Positions 22,739 to 35,843 are shown, counted from the first letter of the stretch. The stretch is DNA of 64,000 bases from Piliocolobus tephrosceles (GCF_002776525.5 NC_045436.1:7851918-7915917); one strand, 5' to 3'. The notes: a model not told the origin generated them from the sequence alone. Translations and numbers: made by a program.

Positions 22739-23056
22739 AGGAAGTTTTTGTTTTGTTTTGTTTTGTTTTGAGACAGAGTCTCACTCTGTCGCCCAGGCTG
22801 GAGTGCAGTGGCGCGATCTCGGCTCACTGCAAGCTCTGCCTCCCGGGTTCCCGCCATTCTCCTGCCTCAGCCTCCCGAGTAGCTGGGACTACAGGCGCTG
22901 CCACGCCCGGCTAATTTTTCGTATTTTTAGTAGAGAGGGGGTTTCACCGTGTTAGCCAGGATGGTCTCCATCGCCTGACCTCGTGATCCGCCCGCCTCAG
23001 CCTCCCAAAGTGCTGGGATTATAGGCTTAAGCCACAGCGCCCGGCCAAGGAAGTTT
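22739..23056 (-). mobile_element. AluY, antisense, with target duplication
   Basis: (TTTTG)n tail, then the reverse complement of a full Alu ending GCGCCCGGCC at 23046. Direct repeats AGGAAGTTT at 22739-22747 and 23048-23056 flank it. It has high identity to the AluY consensus with many CpGs retained, so it is one of the youngest elements here. It lies opposite the Alu 1.1 kb upstream. Confidence 0.95.
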
Positions 23057-23201
23057 AATCAATGGAAAAAATAAACCATCAACAGGCTTTAGATATAAAT
23101 ATAGAAGAGATGAGTAAAAATGTAGAACAAAACAGTAAAAAATCCTAGAATAAAGCACTGGAATTGGGTAACTATTATCCATTGACAGAAATATCATAAA
23201 A

Positions 23202-23230
23202 AGGGGTGTGTGTGTGTATGTGTGTGTGTA
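23202..23230. repeat. (TG)n microsatellite
   Basis: Interrupted GTGTGTGTGTGTATGTGTGTG-type run. Confidence 0.85.
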
Positions 23231-25139
23231 GCTACAGATGTGTTGACTCACCTACTACTGCTTTTTTCAAAGATTTTATTTAAAAACAAGCGATGAAGTA
23301 CCTCTGAAGTATTTTTAGTATGAACTGATCCTTTTCCATTTTCTCTTTTCAATGAAGTTGGATTGCATGAAGTGAATAAAGCTGCTTTACTTGATCGTAT
23401 TGGCCTACAGCAGATGAAGAGAGAATTTCTAATGGCACTTACGTCACTGACTGCAGTTGTTAGAGAAATAGGGAAATAGAATTGTTGGTGAGTCATATGG
23501 CTCTTACATTGCTCTAATGCGACTGCAGTTTTGGTGAGGATTTTGATATTTAATGAGTGAATAAGGGCAGAACAAGTCTTTTAAGCCAATTTCTGATGGA
23601 AGTATGACCATATAAGTTTAGAATAAGAAAAGAAAGGAAGGGGAAGAAAGAATGAATAAATTTATTGATCACATAACGCTGAAGGCATCAGAAGATGCCA
23701 ACATTAATACAGTTAATAAATACATTGTTTACATAAGTGTGTCACTATCATTGGCCAGCATAAAAACTGTCCTTGCCCAATAGTGCTTCCTCAAACACTT
23801 GAAATTGAAGAAGATAAAGTTCAGTATTTCCAGTGATCTCTAACTTTCAGATTTAGATGCAGATGATAAGCTTTTTGAATCAAAAACTTTGATCAAAGTT
23901 ATGAATCTTTTTCTTGCAAAGCTGTAAGAAAACTAAGATGCTTCTAAATTTTCATGTAAAGTCAGTATCGTAAGAATGCTAAGTTTAAAAATGGAACAAT
24001 GTTTTACCTTTTAGTTAGTATGAAATTAGTTCAGAAGAGAATAATTGGATAGTCACTTGTAAATGTATTCCTGGATACACTTAGCTAAGAAGAATGATGG
24101 AGGAGCTCTTCTTTTGACTAATAACACATTTCACGCTCTTTAGTATGTCTTTATATCTGCGTCAAAGCTGAAATCAATGAGCCACGGATAAAAAATGGGC
24201 TGAATATTGGAAGATGCCAATAAGACCCATTCCACTAACCACTTCATTTGTGCCAAAATAATTTGTTTGAAATGCTGAATTCATGTGCTGAATAATTTGT
24301 TTGAAATGCTAGGCTACAGATCCGGGGGTAGAACTAGTGAAAAATAGCCAACTTTGGAGCTGGTAGGTTGAAGGGAAGAAGGAACAATTGGGCTAAAGTG
24401 AATCCCTATGGAGGAATCAAACCTTTTCAGGAAGGGAATGTCAGGGTGAAGAGGAGTTATTTTCCAGGGCTAGGATGGATAACAAAGGCTGCACAAGGTG
24501 GGCAACAGAATTTCAGTTTCTCAAAGGTGACTTCCAGGAAGAAGGTCTCCCCCAGTGTGGAGACATATTTTGGGGTTTCAATTGGGCCCTCACCCTGTAA
24601 GAGGTCTGTGATGCTGCGGATTCTCTCTACCAGGCAAGGCCTCCTGGGATTAGTCAGAGCCCAGCTGTGTGCAGGAGGAACAGCTGGAGCATCTGGGTGG
24701 GGGCTGGCTGAGGGCCTGGTAAGCTGGTGTCTACTGAGAGACAGCATTCCTTCGGAACACCCAAGCCCACTGCTGTGTTAGCGAAGAGAAGGGAGCTGGA
24801 GGTCGTAAGCCCTGGTCTTCCACTCTCATCAAATACACCCCAGTGGTCAGTGCATGCCTCCACTTTTTGTGAGAATCCTCATTTCTCATGTGTGTGCATT
24901 TAGCATGTACCATGGCTTCGGATGGTTCACACTTATTATTTTCCCAGCGGGCTTTGAGATGCATCTGGGGAAAGCCGGTGCTGTCACCTTTCAGGATGAA
25001 GAGCAAACGCTAAATTTTAATTACAAGAAATACCAGGATGTCTTTGAGAACATTGTTCTTAACTTCAGTAAAACTTCTCAGTTCTTCTAAAAGTCCCTTG
25101 CATGGTATCTCAGAATCACAAATTTTAATTTTAAAAGGG
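23231..25139. other. Unique DNA, no gene seen
   Basis: Includes a small local duplication (24257-24310) and a GC-richer segment (24560-24780) with overlapping frames of 137 and 96 codons on opposite strands and no recognisable domain. Not called as genes. Confidence 0.45.
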
Positions 25140-25230
25140 ACCATCATGATGAGCTTATTGAACACTTTTATTTCATAGGCAACAGAATGGAGGTCTAGAA
25201 GGATTAAGTGACTTACTTAAGGTCATTTTT
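25140..25230 (-). mobile_element. MIR SINE fragment, antisense
   Basis: 'GGCAACAGAATGGAGGTCTA' and 'AAGTGACTTACTTAAGGTCA' match the MIR reverse complement ('aagtaacttgcccaaggtca'). Confidence 0.65.
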
Positions 25231-25657
25231 ATAGAAATGAAAAAAAATCTTGAACAAATTCTCTAGTTTTTAGATTGGGGGAAAAAGACTATTCATTCAC
25301 TTCCCAACAAATCAGTCACCCATTGTCCCTAAGCCCAATGCCTGCTCTCTTCCATGGATACCCACTTTCCCTTGATTCAGAACCTGACAGTAAATGGAGT
25401 GGGGAGGAAAGCCTATTAAAGGTTATGCTCTTTAAACAGAGTTCTTACATTTTAGACACAGTAGGAATAACAGTAGAGAAAGCAAATAGCAGTGGGAATG
25501 TCAGGAAGTGAGTCTGTTCTATGAAGAAAAACAACTACATTTAAACAGTCACAGAAAGCTTGGGTATGTAACAGACTTTTGCCAATGGAGACACAATTAA
25601 AATAAACTTTGAGGCAGGCATGGTGCAGGGGAAAGGTTTATATAAAGAATACAATCA
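25231..25657. other. Unique DNA, nothing recognised
   Basis: One 78-codon frame without homology; no repeat assigned. Confidence 0.4.
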
Positions 25658-25969
25658 GGCTGGGTACAATAGCTCACACCTGTAATCCCAGCACTTTGGA
25701 AGGCTAAGGCAGGAGGATCACTTGAGGCCAGGAGTCATTTGAGACCCCTCTGGCAACATAGTGAGACCTTGTCTCTACAAAAATTTTAAAAATTAGCTGG
25801 ATGTCGTGGTGGCATGCCTGTAGTCCCAGCTACTCAAGAGGCTGAGAAGGGAGGACTGTTTGAGCCTGGGAGTTCAAGACTTCAGTGAGCTATGACTGTA
25901 CTACTGCCCTCCAGTCTGGGCAACAGAGCAGGATCCTGTCTCAAAAAAAAAAAAAAAAAAAAAAAAAAA
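25658..25969 (+). mobile_element. AluJ-like, full length
   Basis: GGCTGGGTACAATAGCTCAC at the start, 'AACATAGTGAGACCTTGTCT' in the left arm and 'GAGCCTGGGAGTTCAAGACT' in the right arm are AluJ characters. A 27-base A tail ends at 25969. Many substitutions mark an old copy. Confidence 0.93.
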
Positions 25970-28739
25970 TCAGCCAGATAGAAAGTTGTATAGAAAAGAT
26001 GGAAAGATGGAAAAACTGGGGAACTGGGAGAATGAGTGTGTACTGAATGATGGTGCTTAGATCTTCTGTGTAACTGTGTGTGTTGAGATAATGTTTATTA
26101 ATGGAATAGCTAATGATAAGTTAATCAGGATCTCTTATATAGTTTAATTCAGAAGGAAACTTATTATTTGCCTCATGGAATGACCTAAGCCTTTATAGAT
26201 GTTTCAATTTGCCAAAAATACTGATTTTGTTTAGGGTCTCGCTAAAAGATAAAAAATAGGCAACAGACACATACTTATACAATACAAACACATTATTTTC
26301 ACTGACGGGGATGAAATCCAACAGCTAATATGTATTTATTAATTTAACTGCATATGTTGATGTGTTAAACTTAACCTTCTGCTTATTAGAATGAAATGAA
26401 TGAATGTTATTAGAAATAACATTATAGGTCAAGCAGAAGATAGCCCTACACAATATTCTTGCTGAATAAATAAGTAACTATGGCGGATTGACTTTCCAAA
26501 GGAGACATCAATTGAAACAAGTGATTAAAGTTGACAATGGAATTGTACAAATGACCCTAATTAATGAATTTTCTAATATTTTTCATGTTTATAAACATTA
26601 GCCCTTGTTTGCACACTGTGTGCATAAATATGCATGCATTACAAACAGTGACAGCCATAACTGGATGCAAATCACACTCAGACATCTACTCTGTGGCATC
26701 CGTGAATTCTCACATATCATTCTATCGTAAGCTGGAGAAAGTTCTAATTTCCCTTTTTTTCTGTCACTGACTTGGAGACCGTTGACTTGGCAAAGCCCCT
26801 AACAAGATCACAGATAAAATTGACCATTTACAAGACATCAAATCTTCTGCAGCTTTGGGATTAAGGATTCTGACCTTAAAAAAAGAAAAAGTTCTACTTC
26901 CAATCACTTCTTCTCTTTGTAAATACGATAAACTGTTGGCTGTTTTGCTCATACTCCCTGACAGTAGTAAGATAATGTCACTCTTCAAATAAGTTCTTAC
27001 TTATTGGTTACCTTTTGATGGGTTTATCAGCTGCCAACAAATAATGGAGAACTATTTTGGTGAAGCCAGTCACGCCAGGCCTGTAAATGAGAATATCTCT
27101 GTGTGAAGTCTGAGGTAGGTCTCCATGGCACAAGGTTCGAGAGAATTAGAGCTACCTTCGTGCTCTTACTTTTCTCCCTAGCCCTCGTGTAACTACAGTA
27201 GAAAGTGCCATTACTCATTACATTATTACTGGTAATGATAACCAGATCATAGGCTTACGTTAAAGGGTAGTGTTACTGTTTCATTAGGAACTCTGAAATT
27301 AGCAACATCATCGTTGCCTCATATCCTATTAACTAAGACCAGCTCCTTATCCAAAAACATAAGAAACTCATAGTTGGTGACATTCTCTTTGCAGGTGTTT
27401 AGTTTCAAAACTGTGTTTTCTTCTTACCTGCTAGAACTCAATTTTTTTTTTCAACTTCTCAAAAATGTAGACAGGATTAACCAAGCCTGTTTTTTCCCTC
27501 CTACATATAAAACACAACATCTTATGTTTGATGTTTGTTTATTGGTAGTTTTATTAGCAATAAAAATGCTTTTCTAAGTGTACAGTTCTCTAAAATATAC
27601 ATATTTTAAATGGATAGAAAAAATTACAAATTATTTCAAAGGCCTTGGTAAAATATCGGATGGCTCTGTATAGAGTGGGACTGTCTTGTGTTGCTAAAAC
27701 ATTTTAACCTACAGCTGTGCTCTCCTAGTCTGATTAATCATTTAAAAACCAAATACAAATCAAATGTAGAAACAGGACCAAATACTAACAAAAGCATTTT
27801 CCTTGCATATTCACGAGAACATTTCATTTGGGATTAGTAGTTTCATAAAAGCACAAATATAAATGTCAATGAATTTTATATTACACAGATGATATTACAG
27901 AAGCAAAAATCTTTGCATTTATTGATACCTAATTTGGAAACCACAAAATACTGGATGCCTCCTAAGAGGAATGGTTGGGGGGTCAGGAGGTGGGGGAAGT
28001 GGAGGTAGAGATGCCTGCCTCTGTATTTTTGAAATGTGTCTTAGATGACTATAATTTATTATCTATATTATCATAACCTTAACATTATAATAATTAACAT
28101 TCAGGTCTATTCCAAAGGTTTATAATTTTAGTGGGTGGAATAATGCAAAACAAGTTCAGAGTGTGGGTTCGTCAGTAGAACCCCACTTGTTCTGTATTTT
28201 TGCTTGAAGTTACATGAGAATGTAGACATTAATTCTTACATTTATGGAACACCGTTTTTGTCATTTAAATTCATTTTTATTCAGTCTTTTTCATTTAAGC
28301 ATGCTTCAATGTATTTATAATAAATGAGAATACATATAAACCTTCCAGAACATCTCTGGGAATACGGAATTATATTAATGACACTCTTAATGTCATTTAT
28401 TTGACATGGGATCTGATTATGCCATTAAAGACCTAGTTCCTCTGATACTCACACAGGGATTAGAAATAACTGAATTGGGGAAACATCCCAGAAACTAGGA
28501 ATAGTTATTTTTAAATTCAATGGTAGAATTCACACATTTAAAATGGTACAATTCACAGTTCTTCCTCTTCTGGAATGTTAAATCTTGTTTGAGAGGAAAT
28601 TCATATATTCACGATAAATTAGAAAACAATTTGGAAGCAACCTATGTAATGTCGAGAGAGTTTCAGCCTGTATGTGCCATTCAGAGGCCACTCAGAACAT
28701 GAGAAAAACCACCGTGGGCTCATGTTAACTCAGACAAAC
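25970..28739. other. Long unique stretch, no gene seen
   Basis: AT-rich, with scattered frames of 60-75 codons lacking known motifs. 27960-28010 is locally G-rich. Confidence 0.5.
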
Positions 28740-28870
28740 TTCACGGAGAGGGAAAATTTTGAGCTGAGTGATAAAGACGGGTAGGAGTTAGCAGAAAAAG
28801 CGAGAGACAAGAGTAGGAGTGAACAGGAGCATGTGAGGGGCCGAGGTGGCTAGGACTGCTCTAAAAGGCA
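28740..28870 (-). mobile_element. L2 LINE fragment, antisense
   Basis: 'TTTTGAGCTGAGTGATAAAG' then 'GAACAGGAGCATGTGAGGGG' correspond to the L2 reverse-complement segment 'gagctgagacctgaaggatga...'. Confidence 0.55.
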
Positions 28871-29309
28871 AGAAATCATCCCTCTTAGGATACATCAACA
28901 ATGTCCCAAGATCGACAAAGTAAACTGGGACTAGTTCATATGCACCCTTAATGTGGGGTTGAAACTTTCAAATTTATTCAAATATGCGAAAGAAGCTAAT
29001 ATAGATTTTTAACAAATGCAATACATGGTGAAAATGACTCTATTGTATAACCACCATTAAATAAAATGGTGACTCTGAGAAACTAGGTAGTTAACTATTA
29101 AAAATAAGAAGTAAAATCACGATGGTAAACTAGAGTAACCATCATATGACACGAGAAGGAGAAATAAACCAGAAACGTTGCGAAGCATGTAGACTTGGAC
29201 TCAGTGCCTACCTGAGTGTGGGATGGGAGAGGGATGCAATAAAATTAACTTCAAAATATGCAATTCAGAGAAGCAAGGTAACATAGGAGACATTCATTGA
29301 AGTAGGAAG
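28871..29309. other. Unique DNA, nothing recognised
   Basis: No gene or element identified up to the MLT1 LTR. Confidence 0.4.
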
Positions 29310-29678
29310 TGTCTTAGTCTGTGTTGGGCTGCAACAACAAAATCCCACAAACTATGTAATTTGCAAAGACTAGAAATTTATTTTTCACAGTTTTGGATGC
29401 TGGGAAGTCCAAGATCAAGGCATTGGCAGGTTTGGTGTCTGGTGACTGTCCAGTCTCTCCTGGACAAATGCTATGTCCTCACATGGCAGAATGTCAAAGG
29501 GTAAGAAGGTCGAATTTCCTTTCTTAAGTCCTTTTTGAAGGGTACCTAATCCTATGCATGAGGAAGGAGTCCTCATGGCTTAATGACTTAATCAGCTCTT
29601 AAACAACCTCTCCCCTTTCCCGCACACTGTCACATTGGCAACACCTGAATTTTGGTGGGAACACATTCAGATCATAAG
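29310..29678 (-). mobile_element. MLT1-type LTR (ERVL-MaLR), antisense
   Basis: TGTCTTAGTCTGTGTTGGGC through 'CTGGGAAGTCCAAGATCAAG' to 'CTGAATTTTGGTGGGAACAC' is the reverse complement of an MLT1 LTR. It is diverged and target duplications are no longer clear. Confidence 0.85.
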
Positions 29679-29769
29679 AAAAAGTTAGACAAAGGATTCA
29701 TTTTTGATCATCACATACACTAGATTTGACTTTACAAACATGACCACCTGATTGGACATATTCTGTGAA

Positions 29770-30110
29770 CAACTGGAAATAAATGAAGGATAAAGGCATG
29801 GGCTGAAACTTCAGGTTTAATAATGAGCACATAGGTGATAGTTGACATGGCAAGAGTAGATAAGCAATCTAAGGAACCAGATAAAGAAAGAAAAATAGAG
29901 GAAGGGTAGAAAGTCTGAGAATTTGATCTGAAGAGAACTGGTAGAAATAGAAGCAAGAAAGGAGAGAAAGAAAGAGAAAATAAGAAAGGTATTAGACTGG
30001 CTAAGAGAAGCCAAGGAAGAGGTTGTGAAGGAGGGGACTGTGGTACCAAAAACTGCAGAGATGGCAGGTGCTGAGTGGTAGGAAAGACCATCTGGATTTG
30101 TAAATATTAG
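29770..30110 (-). mobile_element. Probable L2 LINE fragment, antisense
   Basis: 'GCATGGGCTGAAACTTCAGG' followed by a purine-rich stretch resembles the inner L2 region in reverse complement. Weak. Confidence 0.4.
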
Positions 30111-31959
30111 ATTAAATGGGTGGTTTAGGGAGGGAATAATTTAGTGCAAATGTTGGTTTCTTAAGATGACAAGGCTTCAATTTATATTTTAGATGCATTT
30201 TCCTCCTATTAGGGAACAAGTAGCCAAGTCCTCAGTTTGTTTCTTATTGGAATTTAGCAGTTCGGCTGAACTAATTCAAGTTTTTGAGCTTATGAACAGC
30301 TGCAACTTTGTATTTAAATTTCATCTGCTCTCTGTCCTACTTAATGTTCCAGTAACAATCCATCTTACTTTCAAGTCTGACAATTTCATAAGGGTATTGA
30401 CCACCCACAGAGAGTATGCCTGCAAAAGGAAAAGCCCTTTAAGAGCTGTGTTGAGTGAAGCAAAAATGCTTAGATTGTAGTCAATACTATTAGAACTGAA
30501 CTGGGAAAAGAGTGCAGTGATTCAGAAGGATTAGTTCCATTATTTTTACTGATGCTTCAGGAAAGCAATAGCATCCAGGAAAACAATAGAATTTAGGGCA
30601 CTGTGATGGTCATTGGGATACTGTGCTCGGTAGTTGAACAACCCACTAAAATATTTCAGTAAAAGTGCAGTTAAACACACAGAGCTGAAAACCTCACCCA
30701 CCCTACAGGCACTAATGATTTTCCATATAAATGCTTGAGGCCCCTTTAAGTAAAAATAATGAACAAGACTATATTCTACTTGCTTTATAATAGACACTTC
30801 TGATAAGAAGTGATTTCATTCTAATAATAGAGTGGGGGCACAGTTTAGTCTAACATGTTAGAATAAATTGCTTGATTTTAATAATCTTAAGTGCAAAAAT
30901 TTTTTAAAAGCCCACAATGAATATTGACATTTAGAAACCTTTTAATAGTAGCATAATTCCTATATATAAAGCTAAGATAGTAAGGGATCTATTTTTTTCT
31001 TCTTTCAACTGAGCAGCTTTGTATTTTCGTAGTCTTTTTTTTTTTTTTCTTTGAAAGCCAGATTCCTATTTATAAATATTTCTGAATCAGGACAGTACTC
31101 CTTTAAATTAAGTCTGTTCCTGAAGTGACCCACATCTGGCCATCAGGTAACCTATATCAGGTAGTACCACATGTTCACAATCAACCGCAGTACAGTATGC
31201 ACCCCTTGGGCTGATAACTAAAATGTGACAATTCTGATAATTAAACCACCTAAAGCCGGTGGCTGATGTCCTGCATTAATTCAAAACAGCTTAAGGTGAA
31301 ACAGCGCACTATCCAATTACCAGAGACATGACAATATACGCTCTCAACCATGTTGGCGTGGCTTTCCTCAGATACACTGAACCTCACACCTGACATAAAC
31401 TGTAATTTAAACAAATAAAGGGGGTGGCTGATGGATTGTAGCCTGCTTAATCCAACTGTTAGTCCCTCTGAAGACTTCTCTTGATTAGCAAGGCTGAGTA
31501 GGTCAGAGGATGACATTTTCCAATCAACCTAATGTTCACGGAGAAATTATATTTTTCTGTATCATTCATTAAGAGCTAGTGGAATTCAGATTTTTGGCTT
31601 ATAAGGAAGATCCCAATTAATTAAAATAATGAAGAAGAAAAATAAAAGCAAATTATTTAATACTGCAGTATAGTTTTAACATTTATATGCATAGAATCCA
31701 TCAACAGTGGAGGAAGTTAGGATTTTCGCACTCTTCCCAAATGCAACCAGAAAATATTACAATGGAAGGCACAGTTCCAAGGATTATAGTTTTCTGTATC
31801 TTTGCTGTTCAAAGGAAGAACAGTCATGAAGAACCTCACTAATTTGAGGATTAATTTATAATTATTGCCCATTCAATTAAATTGTTCACACCTCTACCAC
31901 CACTACCATAACCATTAAATAGTATTGATTGTAGGCCAAAAACAGCCTCAAAACACATA
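30111..31959. other. Unique DNA with a candidate conserved block
   Basis: No repeats recognised. 31190-31560 is balanced in composition and rich in homeodomain-like AT cores (AATTAAACC, CATTAATTC, CAATTACC). The 95-codon frame at 30193-30480 has no known domain. Confidence 0.4.
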
Positions 31960-32380
31960 CCATGTGTGTTAGGCTGTTCTTGCATTGCTGTAAAGGAATA
32001 CGTGAGGCTGGGAAATTTATAAAGAAAAAGGGTTTTATTTCTCCTTACAGGTCTGCAGGCTATATGGGCAGGGTGCTGCCAGCATCTGCTTCTGGTGAGG
32101 TCCTCAGGCAGCTTCTAATCATAGCAGAAGGGAATGGGGAGCCAGCATGTCACATGGTGAGAGTGGAAGCAAGACAGCAGGCTGGGAATGGGAGTGCTAC
32201 ACACTTTTAAACAACCAGATCCCACGTGAATGCCTGCATCACCAAGGGGATGGTGCTAAGCCTTTCATGAGGGATCCGCCCTGTGATCCAGTACCCCCCA
32301 CCGGGCCCCACCTCCAACACTGGGCATTAGGCTTCAGTGTGAGATTTGGAGGGGACAAATATCCAAACCATATCACCATG
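31960..32380 (-). mobile_element. MST-family solo LTR (ERVL-MaLR), antisense, with 5-bp target duplication
   Basis: The body 31965-32375 reads TGTGTTAGGCTGTTCTTGCA...AACCATATCA, the reverse complement of an MST-type LTR. Perfect CCATG repeats at 31960-31964 and 32376-32380. No internal sequence. Confidence 0.93.
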
Positions 32381-32389
32381 TAAGTGTAG

Positions 32390-32981
32390 CGTGATGGTTA
32401 ATTTAATGTGTCAACTTTAGTGGGCTAAGGGATGATGCCCCGGTAGCTGGTGAAACAATATTCCTCGGTGTGTCTGTGGGGGTGTTTCTGGAAGAGACCA
32501 TTTGAATCGGTGAACTGACAAAGGCAGATCCCCCTCCCCAGTGAGGGTGGGCATCGACTAGTCTCTTGAGGGCCCAAATAGAACAAAAAGGTGGAGGAAA
32601 AGTGAATTTTCTTCTGTCTGAGCTACAACACACATCTTCCGCTCTCGGACATTGGCACTCCTGGTTCTCAGGCCTTCAGACTAGAACTGTGTCTTACACT
32701 GTTACCTCTCCTCCAACGGAGCCCTGCCCCAAGGTCTTCAGACTGAATCACACCACTGGCTTTCCTGCTTTCTCCAGTTTGCAGACGTCAGACTGTGGGA
32801 CTTCTCAGCCTCCATAATCACATGAGCCTATTCCTCTAAGTCTCTCTGTCTCTCTGTCTCTCTCTACACACACACACACACACACACACAGAGGCATATA
32901 TATATGTGCATTATATATGTGTTTGTGTATATATATATATTTCTGTTGGTTATGTTTCTCTAGAAAACGCTGACTAATACA
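32390..32981 (+). mobile_element. ERVL-type LTR (MLT2-like), sense
   Basis: It opens GTGATGGTTAATTTAATGTG and closes 'CGCTGACTAATACA', with the internal marker 'CAGCCTCCATAATCACATGA' (32808). A microsatellite block (TCTG, CA and TA units, 32840-32940) lies in its 3' part. Flanks TGTAG/GATAG are a weak 5-bp match. Subfamily is tentative. Confidence 0.75.
32841..32941. repeat. Compound (TCTG)/(CA)/(TA) microsatellite inside the ERVL LTR
   Basis: Short CTCTCTGT units, then about 13 CA units, then alternating TATATG/TATA to 32940. Confidence 0.9.
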
Positions 32982-33086
32982 GATAGTGAATTTAATCTGA
33001 TATGGATTTGTTCTTTTCATGGGCTATCTAAACATTTACCTACAAGCCTAGGGTCTATCAGAGTGCAGGTTGGGAAATGACAAACT

Positions 33087-33418
33087 AAAATTGAGCCTTG
33101 GTCAGGCACAGTGGCTCATGCCTTGAACCCTAGCACTTTGGGAGGCTGAAGCGGGTGGATCACTTGAGGTCAGGAGTTCAAGACCAGCATGGCCAACATG
33201 GAGAAACCCCCAGCTCTACTAAAAATACAAAAATCAGCCTGGCGTGGTGGCGAGCACCTGTAATTCCAGCTACTTGTGGGACTGAGGCACGAGAATCGCT
33301 TAAACCCGGGAGGCAGAGGTTGCAGTGAGCTGAGATCACTCCACCGCACTCCAGCCTGGGTCTCCAAAAAAATAAAACAATAAAATAGAATAGAATCGAA
33401 TAAAATAAAATTGAGCCT
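33087..33418 (+). mobile_element. Alu (S-type) with target duplication
   Basis: The body starts near 33099 (GGTCAGGCACAGTGGCTCAT) and ends in an (AATAAA)n-rich tail. The right arm lacks the usual 'gtgacagagcaagac' bases (goes from CAGCCTGGG to TCTCC). Perfect 12-bp repeats AAAATTGAGCCT at 33087-33098 and 33407-33418. Confidence 0.95.
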
Positions 33419-35040
33419 CATATGGGAAGCTGTTTAGGATTATTTGGTATGGTTTTTATTGCTTGTCTTTTTTTTCATGTGTACATATATAGTGCATATA
33501 TTGTAGGCATGAAATAGCTAAAAGTTAAATCCTTGAGATCCTTCAATCGAGGGAATATGCTTGATAGTTTAAAGGAGGAAGAGTGATTTGAATTCAAGAT
33601 TTTTGTACTGTAAAGGCTATTCTAGGTTGTTCCCCATTTTGAAGCTGTATCTCATCTTTAAAAAGCCAGGGGATATAAAATTATCCAATGTATCCTGGAG
33701 TCCGAGAGGCTGATCCGAGAGTATGCAGAAGAGAGACACTGTTCTCAGATATGAAGCGCTGAACTTCAAATTTTGTAGTGAAGAATGTCGGAAGAAGGCA
33801 AATGCCCTTGGAAATACGTTAAGCAGTTGTGGTTGCAGCCAGGATTTAAAGCATGATTCAAGGGAACATTCATTCCAGTGAAGATTAGATAGAGAGGCAC
33901 AGAGAAAGAAAGAGAATGAAGAGAACTAAATGGGAAAAAGGAGAACCAGAATAGTCCTGGAGCCACCTACTAATAGATTAAAGCTATCACTAATTTCCTA
34001 ATAAAGAGAAATTGGAAATAGTCATTATAAATCTAATGTATTTTGTCAAGTCTATCATTAAGCTTACATTAACAGTCTAGTAAATACATTTAGTTATTAA
34101 TGCATACACTGTAAGTTTAAGTTCTGGCTGTAAAACATCCTATTTTTTTTTTTTTTAAATCACACAAGTACATGTAAAGATAGCCATTTAATTTGGGAAG
34201 ACCCGACCAGTAACTAAAGCTTAGAATCTGGGGTTCAGAAAGGACATTTTTTTCCTAGTGTTTCTACTGCCTATTATAATCAGTCTGTTAGACTGGCACT
34301 TAGGGGAAATAAGGTGAGCAGGAAGAAAAACTTTTTAAAAGTACACTGTAGAAGAACTCATGAAATAAAACAGGAATGTATTTAAAGTATTTGCTGGGTT
34401 CTTACGAGCCAAGTTTCGTCAAGGTAGCTATTTTCTCTAGCTTCCAGATTTTATTTATGTTGGCTCAACAGAAAACTTTCCTCATGGTAAAGGACATTCA
34501 AGCAGGTGTCAGGCACTAGGAATAATGTCAGATATTCATTACCCAATTTAGAAATATCACTGAATTAAAACTGAATTAAACTGAATTAAAACTGATCATT
34601 AACCCAAAGTTTATTAGTAAGGTGTAATATCAAAATCAAAGCAGTAACGATGTAAGATTTTTAAACCAAATTTTAAAAATTACTTTTAAGTTTTAGTTTG
34701 AATATGAAATGAAGGCATGTGAAGTTAGAAACAAACCGAAGAGATTTTTCTTAAGGCTGGTAATGTATAGCTGAATATTAAGTGCATGTGCATGACATAC
34801 TTGATTTGTATCATATATAAATTAGACATATAGAATACATATAAATTATTAACACTGGGTGAAAGAGAGAATCCAGAGAAAATGCCAAGAATCCATGTGA
34901 TTTAAATGTATTTAATTAATGATTTTCATGTATTGAACCAATGTTTATCTCAAAAGTTTGCTTCAAAATTAAAATACATTTGTAGTTCATTTCATATCTA
35001 GCTACTTTCAAAATTTTTAGCAAAATGTAATGAAGAAAAA
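33419..35040. other. Unique AT-rich DNA
   Basis: No gene. 34560-34597 is a three-copy 11-bp direct repeat (ACTGAATTAAA); 34144-34157 is a T run. Confidence 0.45.
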
Positions 35041-35048
35041 GTTGTAGA

Positions 35049-35388
35049 GGCCGGGCACAGTGGCTCTCTCATGCCTGTAATCCCAGCACTTTCAGAGGTT
35101 GAGGTGGGCGGATCACTTGAGGTCGGGAGTTTGAGACCAGCCTGATCAATATGGTGAAACCCCATGTCTACTGAAAATACAAAAATTAGCTGGGCGTGGT
35201 GGTGCACGCTTGTAGTCCCAGCTACTCAGGAGGCTGAGGAGGGAGAATTGTTTGAACCCAGGAGGCAGAGGTTGCAGTGAGTGGAGATCACACCACTGCA
35301 CTTCAGCCTGAGTGATGGAGGAGACACTGTCTCAAAAAAAACCAAACAAACAAACAAGCAAAAAAACAAGAAAACCACAACAAAAAAA
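35049..35388 (+). mobile_element. Alu (S-type), full length
   Basis: GGCCGGGCACAGTGGCTCTC at 35049 to a complex (CAAA)n tail. It carries an extra CTCT in the left arm. Flanks GTTGTAG/CTTGTAG suggest a short target duplication. Confidence 0.93.
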
Positions 35389-35843
35389 TCTTGTAGGAGA
35401 AAATGCCGCCAGATCTTTTTCCAGCAGGTTTATCTACCTATTGAAATGTTCATATAAGAGATGACTTGCCTAAAAACACACGTATGGGACTGCACTTTCA
35501 AATCCACATTTAGAAGATGAACTAGCTTTTAAAATTAAGTCTATTCTTTGAATGCTTTATCTCTAAGAATGGCCTAGTGAAAATACGTCATATTATTTTG
35601 TTAACATGTTATGAGATATAGGTATACCTAATAGAAAGGTATCTTGTAAGTGGCATTTAATGTTTGAAATATTTAAGTTTTGAACTGATAGTTTCAACTT
35701 AAGATGTTATTTGATATAAATCTTGATCTCTATGCATTATTTTTATATGAGTCAAATGAAACGAAGACATAGCTATGGGAGTGATTTTTTTCATGCTCAA
35801 GTAGAGGTTGTGTTGTTTAAATTTTAGTCAATGGTCTTGAAAT
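35389..35843. other. Unique DNA, nothing recognised
   Basis: AT-rich interval between two Alus. Confidence 0.4.

Noticed and set aside
24368..24781. 137-codon frame in a GC-richer patch
   Set aside because: A 96-codon frame overlaps it on the other strand and neither has known motifs. Treated as compositional.
30193..30480. 95-codon sense frame
   Set aside because: No recognised family or signal for a real exon.
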